Source of the DNA: UBA6265 sp964526965
GTDB taxonomy: Bacteria; Chloroflexota; Chloroflexia; Thermomicrobiales; UBA6265
Assembly (NCBI GenBank): GCA_964526965.1
Contig: CAZGML010000006.1
Coordinates: 1-64,000, forward strand
Direction: 5' to 3'
Length of the DNA stretch: 64,000 bases
Shown: in pieces, positions 59,759 through 64,000 of the stretch
Position numbering within the stretch: position 1 is the first letter of the stretch
Layout: each line of letters begins with the position of its first letter
Notes under the pieces: model-generated
Seen by the model: the letters and a program-made list of their open reading frames with translations, nothing else
Database searches by the model: none
Told to the model about the DNA's origin: nothing
Translations under genes and position numbers: made by a program

Positions 59759-60895
59759 ATGACAACAACCTATAACGACCGCCTCAAACACCTGCGCGAA
59801 ACGTTGCCGCACACCTCGGTGGAGGAAGCCGTACAGCTCCTCGCCGAGGGGGCGACGTTGCTGGATGTGCGTGAGGCCGATGAAACCGCCCAGGGCATCG
59901 CACAGGATGCGATCGCGATCACAAGGGGCCGGCTCGAATTGGATGTGCCAACGGATATTCCGGATCCGGATACTCCGATTGTGGTCTATTGTGCCTCCGG
60001 TGTGCGATCGCTCTTCGCAACGGATGCACTCCGCAACATCGGTTACACGAATGTGGTCAGCATGGATGGCGGCTTCGATGCCTGGAAGCAGGCCGGCCTG
60101 CCCATTGAGCAGCCAAAGCAACTCAACGCCCAGCAGAGTCAGCGCTACAGCCGACATCTCCGCATCCCGGAAATCGGCGTTGAAGGCCAGCAAAAGCTCC
60201 TCGATAGCAAGGTCTTGCTTATCGGTGCCGGTGGCCTCGGGAGCCCGGCCGGGCTCTATTTGGCGGCCGCCGGTGTCGGCACTATCGGCGTGATCGATGA
60301 TGACGTCGTCGATGCCAGTAACCTGCAGCGCCAGGTATTGCATCGCACGCACGATATCGGTACTCCAAAGGTAGACAGCGCCCGCCGCACGATGGAAGCG
60401 CTCAACCCCGATGTGCAGGTAAAGATGCACAGTGTTCGGCTCACGCATGACCATGCCGACGAGATCTTCGCCAACTACGACCTGATCGTGGATGGCTCAG
60501 ATAGTTTCGAGACGCGCTTCATCGTCAACGATGCATGCGTGCGCCTGGGCATTCCACAAGTGCACGGCAGCATCTTCCGGTTCGACGGGCAGATCACCAC
60601 GTTCGATCCGCGCGAGGCGGAGAGTCCGTGCTATCGATGCCTCTTCCCCACCAGTCCACCACCGGAACTCGCACCGAATTGCGCCGTTGCCGGTGTACTT
60701 GGGGTGCTGCCAGGAGTGGTCGGCACCATTCAGGCAACTGAGGCGATTAAAATGCTACTCGGCATCGGCGATTCACTTGTTGGTCGCCTGTTGATGTACG
60801 ACGCGCTCCGCATGGATTTCCGTAGCCTCAAGGTCCGCCGCGATCGCACGTGCCCAACGTGTGGAACGGCAACAACCGCGCAGGTTGCTGATTAG
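59759..60895 (+). CDS. Rhodanese-ThiF/MoeB fusion (sulfur-carrier adenylyltransferase)
   Basis: The 378-residue protein has an N-terminal rhodanese domain (about 15-115) with active Cys in VVYCASGVRS and a C-terminal E1-like domain (about 125-375) with the nucleotide loop VLLIGAGGLGSPAGLYLAAAGVG, VDGSDSFETRF, and zinc cysteines CYRC...CPTC. E1-like enzymes adenylate the C-terminal Gly of a sulfur carrier (ThiS/MoaD); rhodanese donates sulfur. In MoeZ-type proteins the rhodanese is C-terminal, so the order here is reversed. No carrier gene is adjacent. Confidence 0.9.
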   Translation: MTTTYNDRLKHLRETLPHTSVEEAVQLLAEGATLLDVREADETAQGIAQDAIAITRGRLELDVPTDIPDPDTPIVVYCASGVRSLFATDALRNIGYTNVVSMDGGFDAWKQAGLPIEQPKQLNAQQSQRYSRHLRIPEIGVEGQQKLLDSKVLLIGAGGLGSPAGLYLAAAGVGTIGVIDDDVVDASNLQRQVLHRTHDIGTPKVDSARRTMEALNPDVQVKMHSVRLTHDHADEIFANYDLIVDGSDSFETRFIVNDACVRLGIPQVHGSIFRFDGQITTFDPREAESPCYRCLFPTSPPPELAPNCAVAGVLGVLPGVVGTIQATEAIKMLLGIGDSLVGRLLMYDALRMDFRSLKVRRDRTCPTCGTATTAQVAD

Positions 60896-60953
60896 GCCGA
60901 TCCCCGGCATCAATCATTCCCTCTTTACCCACTCACTCTTGTGACAAATATAT

Positions 60954-61160
60954 GCCCGGGGTTGATCCCCGGGCACAATCCCGCAGGGATCGCCCGACCC
61001 GTCTTCGCCATGTCCGTTTCAAGCCACCTGTAGGCCCGGGGTTGATCCCCGGGCGTGATCCCGCAGGGATTACCCGACCCGTGTTCGCCGTGTCGGTTTC
61101 AAGCCACCTGTAGGCCCGGGGTTGATCCCCAGGTACGATTCCGCAGGGATCGTCTATCCC
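60954..61160. repeat. 80-bp tandem repeat containing a palindrome
   Basis: GCCCGGGGTTGATCCCC begins at 60954, 61034 and 61114, so the period is exactly 80 bases. The first two units are nearly identical (each with a ...CCGCAGGGAT...GTTTCAAGCCACCTGTAG tail); the third is partial and runs into the 3' end of the EVE gene. The palindrome GCCCGGGG-TTGAT-CCCCGGGC is perfect in the first two. Confidence 0.9.
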
Positions 61161-61615
61161 TTCTTCGCCTTCTCGATCTCTTCGCGAATAAGCAGATAAT
61201 CCGGTTCCTCTATTTTGTGGACGTTACCCTGGAACGCCAGGTGCCAGTGCTTCTCTGGCCAGCGCTTGGTGTGCTCCATTCTGAGCGCAATCGGCTCGAC
61301 GTCGATCATCTCGTCGTCGTCCAGCCAGATATCCTTCTCGATTGGGAAACGATAGGGATAATCATCCTGCTTCTTGCCAGCGCCACTCTTCCAGATAGGG
61401 CTGTGATCCTCAAATCCTTCATCAACAACGGTGGTGATGCCAGCGAACTTCTTGATCCCGGTGGTGTAGTAAATGAACTTGTCACCCGGGTTCACGTATT
61501 CCAGCTTCTTGCGCTGGCGCTGCTTCAGCCCTTGCAGGTCAAACCCGCGATCACGCGTGATGTGATGGTTCTCCAACGAGCTTACGATAATCCAGTATTG
61601 TGGTTCGGTACTCAT
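61154..61615 (-). CDS. EVE-domain protein
   Basis: EVE domains are PUA-like and bind modified bases in DNA or RNA. The 153-residue protein is a single domain: YWIIVSSLENHHITRDRGFDLQG, NPGDKFIYYTTGIKKFAGITTVV, and a C-terminal strand. The start at 61615 has GGAGG close by. Its 3' end is covered by the third unit of the 80-bp repeat, which may have reshaped the C-terminus (KAKKG). No restriction-modification gene is adjacent. Confidence 0.85.
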   Translation of the reverse strand: MSTEPQYWIIVSSLENHHITRDRGFDLQGLKQRQRKKLEYVNPGDKFIYYTTGIKKFAGITTVVDEGFEDHSPIWKSGAGKKQDDYPYRFPIEKDIWLDDDEMIDVEPIALRMEHTKRWPEKHWHLAFQGNVHKIEEPDYLLIREEIEKAKKG

Positions 61616-61683
61616 AGACCCTCCGTCAAAAACGATCCATTCCTTCATTCTACTTGTACACGCGATTGGAAAAAGTGAACGGA

Positions 61684-61702
61684 CCCGGTTGTAGGAACCG
61701 GG
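61684..61702. terminator. Hairpin between the EVE and 88-residue genes
   Basis: CCCGGTT-GTAGG-AACCGGG. A T-rich run on the minus strand begins only ten bases farther on, so termination is uncertain. Confidence 0.45.
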
Positions 61703-61818
61703 CCCGATCGGGGTGGGGAGGAGAGAAATCAAGATGCTGTAGGTTCTGCATCTCAATGATCCAAATCTAAGGTAGTTGTCTGAATGTACGCTGATATGAA
61801 CCTGAGTATTTGCTGAAA

Positions 61819-62085
61819 TCAATCTTTAATATCGAATGCGTTGACAACCTCGCGCTGAAGCGATGGATGTCGCTCCATCAGTTCGTCCATACTCACGCGT
61901 AAGAACGCCGCCAGCTGGATCAACTCCAGCGGACTCAGCGTTAGCGTCAGGAAATCGATGCTCAGTTGCACCTGGTCACCTTCACCCAGCGTATCCTTGG
62001 GTTTATCCGGCACGTTCAGCGTCGTGCTCAGCCCACTTTCGGGCCAGATCATATCCAGCAGTTCAACCGACTTCTTCCCGCTCAT
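61819..62085 (-). CDS. Small hypothetical protein, divergent from the 62160 gene
   Basis: The 88-residue product has a mixed alpha/beta N-terminus and a C-terminal helix-turn-helix-like stretch (LSPLELIQLAAFLRVSMDELMERHPSLQREVV) without a clear DNA-binding signature. The start has a GGGAGG site. It is divergent from, and 74 bases away from, the gene at 62160. I do not recognise the family. Confidence 0.6.
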   Translation of the reverse strand: MSGKKSVELLDMIWPESGLSTTLNVPDKPKDTLGEGDQVQLSIDFLTLTLSPLELIQLAAFLRVSMDELMERHPSLQREVVNAFDIKD

Positions 62086-62159
62086 ACAGCCTCCCTTTCG
62101 TATGGGAACATTGTGCCACCTCCGTAGCTTCTATAATGAAGGAAGAGAATGGAGACGAT

Positions 62160-62765
62160 ATGACTGAGCCTCGTTACCAGACGCCGCCAACCGATCCACA
62201 AGCCAGGCTGAAGGAACTGCAGGAATCCTCAACGATCTCGCCCGAGATCGCCGAGCTCCGCCTGGCGATTCTCCGCCGGGAGATCCCCGAAGCGCTCGTG
62301 CAGATCGATGCCGTTCGGGCCGACGACACCGCGATCGCCGTAAAGGCGACCATCGGGTTGCCGGGAGGCGCCCGCCACTCGGCAATTGCTGCGGAGGATG
62401 TTGATGCCGACCGTAATTGGGCGGATCAGCTGGAAATGGTGCAGGCGATTGCGATTGCCAGGGCCCTGGATGGCCTGGGATCCCGTTCCGCACGAGCCGC
62501 TGAAGTGCAGCCGCGGCGCCAGGCGCAGTCGGCTCCGTCATCCGCACAGTCGCCACCGCAATCATCACCTTCAGCGTCACCAGCACAAGCGCAGCCGTCG
62601 GCGGAGGGTGACCACTTGCCGGAATATTCCTGGAACGCCTTCTGGCAAACAATGAACAGCCGCAACATCACCCGCGAGCAAGTGGAGCAAACGGTCGGCA
62701 AATCCGTACAAGAGACCACGCCCAAAGAAGCCGTCGATGCACTGAAGGCGGCGGGGCTGTTATAG
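62160..62765 (+). CDS. Hypothetical protein with DNA-annealing-protein-like core and disordered linker
   Basis: The 201-residue protein has an N-terminal alpha/beta part (residues 30-110): AVRADDTAIAVKATIGLPGGARHSAIAAEDVDADRNWADQLEMVQAIAIARALDGLG. The strand-turn-helix ending in AIARAL resembles a pattern found in single-strand annealing proteins (Rad52/ERF-like). A Pro/Gln/Ser/Ala-rich linker (about 112-150) leads to a C-terminal helical module (YSWNAFWQTMNSRNITREQVEQTVG). An alternative ATG at 62136 would add eight residues. The similarity is by eye only. Confidence 0.5.
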   Translation: MTEPRYQTPPTDPQARLKELQESSTISPEIAELRLAILRREIPEALVQIDAVRADDTAIAVKATIGLPGGARHSAIAAEDVDADRNWADQLEMVQAIAIARALDGLGSRSARAAEVQPRRQAQSAPSSAQSPPQSSPSASPAQAQPSAEGDHLPEYSWNAFWQTMNSRNITREQVEQTVGKSVQETTPKEAVDALKAAGLL

Positions 62766-62929
62766 AGGCTGTTCCCGGTTCGAAATCCGGAGCCTGCTTT
62801 GATTTCCCATCGGCCCCGAACAACCTCGCGAGCCATGAGCCAGGCGTCTACAGAGACACTCATCCCACAACCAGAATTCACCGGATGCGACAACAAAATT
62901 CGCAGACTTTAAGTGACAAAGTGTCCGTA

Positions 62930-63069
62930 CGGAATTATCAATACATCGATGAGTCAGATGAACGAACAGTCCATACAATCACACCTGAATGGATTGTACG
63001 TACTGAATAAATAAAAGCCTAACGCCTCAAAGCGCCGACTATCCTGTGCAGATTTCCCGTACGGACACT
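62930..63069. repeat. Inverted repeat AGTGTCCGTACGG flanking an AT-rich segment
   Basis: AGTGTCCGTACGG (62930-62942) and its exact reverse complement (63057-63069) flank 114 bases. Each arm contains the palindrome CCGTACGG. Confidence 0.75.
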
Positions 63070-63129
63070 CAAAATTGTGCCGTATTAGTGGTGAACGTAC
63101 TCTTGTTACATTCCATCCACAGCGGCACA

Positions 63130-63310
63130 CTTGCTTTGCACGGGTGAGTCCTGTCTACCCCGCAATCCGCGACAGGCCCCCGGCCACCGGTCCCCGCCCG
63201 GTGAACGATCGATGCCAGATCATGACCCGCGATGAGGCATCGGCCAGGAAAGATGCGCCCGCACGCATCTCCTCCCTGGCACCTACATATCGCGGTTTCG
63301 TCTGGTTCGG
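63130..63310 (+). promoter_or_regulatory. Structured 5' leader, possible riboswitch
   Basis: Several stems stand out: CCTGTC / GACAGG with CCGCAATCCG between; CGATGCC / GGCATCG; and GCCAGG..GATGCG / CGCATC..CCTGGC. GGGTGAGTCC followed by AATCCG and GACAGG recalls part of the c-di-AMP (ydaO) riboswitch, but other conserved bases are not matched, so the assignment is weak. Confidence 0.3.
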
Positions 63311-63326
63311 AGGGGAGTACGCTCAA

Positions 63327-64000
63327 ATGGCGACTGTCAACAACAACGGCCGGTCGGGATCATCGTCCCGCCCCGCTGCACAACTGCTCATCGGTACACC
63401 CGCTCGGGTGCTGTTCTCACTTACGCTCATCGCCGGCTTGCTGGCCGTCGTGCTCAATGTCGCCCTCGCGCAGGATCAGCCAGCTGACCTGACCGAGGCA
63501 GAGGCAACGCCCTCGGCGACACCAACGGCAGACATGCCACGCCTTGAGCTGGAGTTGGAAGAGGTAAACGAAAGCGATATCGGCGGAACGGTATCGCTCT
63601 ATGACAATGGCGATTCCACCATCGTCGAATTTGCCGCAACCGGCGCCGGAGGCGATCACCCAGCCGTTATCGTGCCTGGCGTGTGTGGCGAGGTTTCAGA
63701 TGATCCGGTATCGGATCTTGAGCCTGTGGATAATACCGGCGAGAGCATCACAGTAGTGGATATCAGCCTGGATGACCTGCTCGATGAGGATCATTCCATC
63801 GAAATCCGCATGAGCGATGACGATTTCGATACGGTCATTGCCTGCGCGGTCATTGAAGGCGAACCGCTGGTGGATCCGGTTGCCACGCCCGATGCGTCAC
63901 CAGAAGCGACTGAAGAGGCAGATGCAACAGTCGAATCGACGCCGGATGATGCCACCACCGAGGACGATGAAGAAGACGACCTCGACGGTGTCGGTGGTTC
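63327..64000 (+). CDS. Secreted CHRD/SOD-like-domain protein (3' partial)
   Basis: The frame is open to the window end. The first 50 residues have a basic start and a membrane/signal helix (VLFSLTLIAGLLAVVLNVALAQ). Then comes a beta-rich domain (about 85-175): GGTVSLYDNGDSTIVEFAATGAGGDHPAVIVPGVCGEVSD...VDISLDDLLDEDHSIEIRMSDDDFDTVIACAVI. Domains of this layout occur in secreted actinobacterial and chloroflexotal proteins resembling copper/zinc SOD folds, but the metal His (HIH) are replaced here. An acidic Thr/Glu linker follows. The GGAGGGG site supports the start. Confidence 0.7.
   Translation, partial: MATVNNNGRSGSSSRPAAQLLIGTPARVLFSLTLIAGLLAVVLNVALAQDQPADLTEAEATPSATPTADMPRLELELEEVNESDIGGTVSLYDNGDSTIVEFAATGAGGDHPAVIVPGVCGEVSDDPVSDLEPVDNTGESITVVDISLDDLLDEDHSIEIRMSDDDFDTVIACAVIEGEPLVDPVATPDASPEATEEADATVESTPDDATTEDDEEDDLDGVGG

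Larger units (their letters stand above)
62766..63326. other. Long intergenic region with inverted repeat and structured leader
   Basis: No gene was found. It contains an AT-rich middle (62935-63055), a 13-bp inverted repeat at 62930-62942/63057-63069, and a GC-rich, hairpin-rich leader (about 63130-63310) before the secreted-protein gene. Confidence 0.55.

Noticed and set aside
60954..61160. CRISPR array
   Set aside because: The units are contiguous 80-base tandem copies with no variable spacers; no cas genes are nearby.
61863..62159. 99-residue N-terminal extension of the 62160 gene
   Set aside because: It would run antisense through the 88-residue gene; the ATG at 62160 (or 62136) has ribosome-site support.

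Overview
The window is a G+C-rich, densely coded bacterial chromosome segment with strong GGAGG-type ribosome binding sites and one 100-N assembly gap (1817-1916). Gene content suggests a rod-shaped, peptidoglycan-containing aerobe: MreB/MreC, MurT/GatD lipid II amidation, an aa3-type oxidase whose subunit II is a lipoprotein fused to cytochrome c, the IspH isoprenoid enzyme, ATP-dependent PEP carboxykinase, and several lipoproteins with long Ala/Thr/Pro/Glu-rich linkers. This mix, with a two-gene lipoate ligase, points to Chloroflexota near the Thermomicrobia. That placement is inferred from gene families, since no rRNA is present.

Layout. 1-4.4 kb: mreB-mreC-murT-gatD cell-envelope cluster and an Lrp/AsnC regulator. 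4.5-9.4 kb (minus): a heterodimeric ABC exporter, a GNAT acetyltransferase and a MerR regulator. 9.6 kb: tRNA-Cys. 9.8-15.5 kb (minus): a compact phage-derived module (portal, connector, MuF-like minor head protein, large structural protein, amidase, holin-like protein) with no visible terminase, capsid protein or integrase. A LexA/DinR-type box (GAAC-N4-GTTC) lies upstream of it. 16-23.3 kb: pckA, an MFS exporter with a DUF2277 protein, a cluster of uncharacterised membrane proteins and a lipoprotein, and a Tat-exported NlpC/P60 hydrolase. 23.6-30.3 kb: VOC-like and DinB-like proteins, lplB-lplA, a polysaccharide deacetylase lipoprotein, ispH and a FIST sensor protein. 30.3-33.8 kb (minus): argS-arginase and a small membrane protein. 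34.3-40.7 kb: ctaCDEFG and two uncharacterised membrane genes. 41.5-44.6 kb: divergent arsenic locus (arsR | arsM-acr3-metallophosphoesterase). 44.6-56 kb: GNATs, a TIM-barrel-like protein, an SDR gene broken by an in-frame TGA, a TetR/MFS pair, a second MFS, a CopB-type P-type ATPase, a PIG-L deacetylase and tandem HAD phosphatases. 56-64 kb: an SDR, msrA-msrB, an APC permease, a rhodanese-ThiF fusion, an 80-bp tandem repeat, an EVE-domain protein, a possible DNA-annealing-like protein, and a secreted protein cut off by the window end.

The most unusual signal is a pair of identical 14-bp LexA-type operators 9.4 kb apart. One lies upstream of the phage module. The other sits exactly in the 17-bp spacer of a good sigma70-type promoter reading leftward at 25.15 kb. 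That promoter would make an RNA of about 105 nt ending in a hairpin plus U-tract, and the RNA's 5' end can pair with its own downstream part. No protein gene explains it. I read this as a candidate DNA-damage-induced small RNA that shares its regulator with a domesticated, capsid-less phage cassette. The architecture is seen in the sequence; SOS control and function are inferred.
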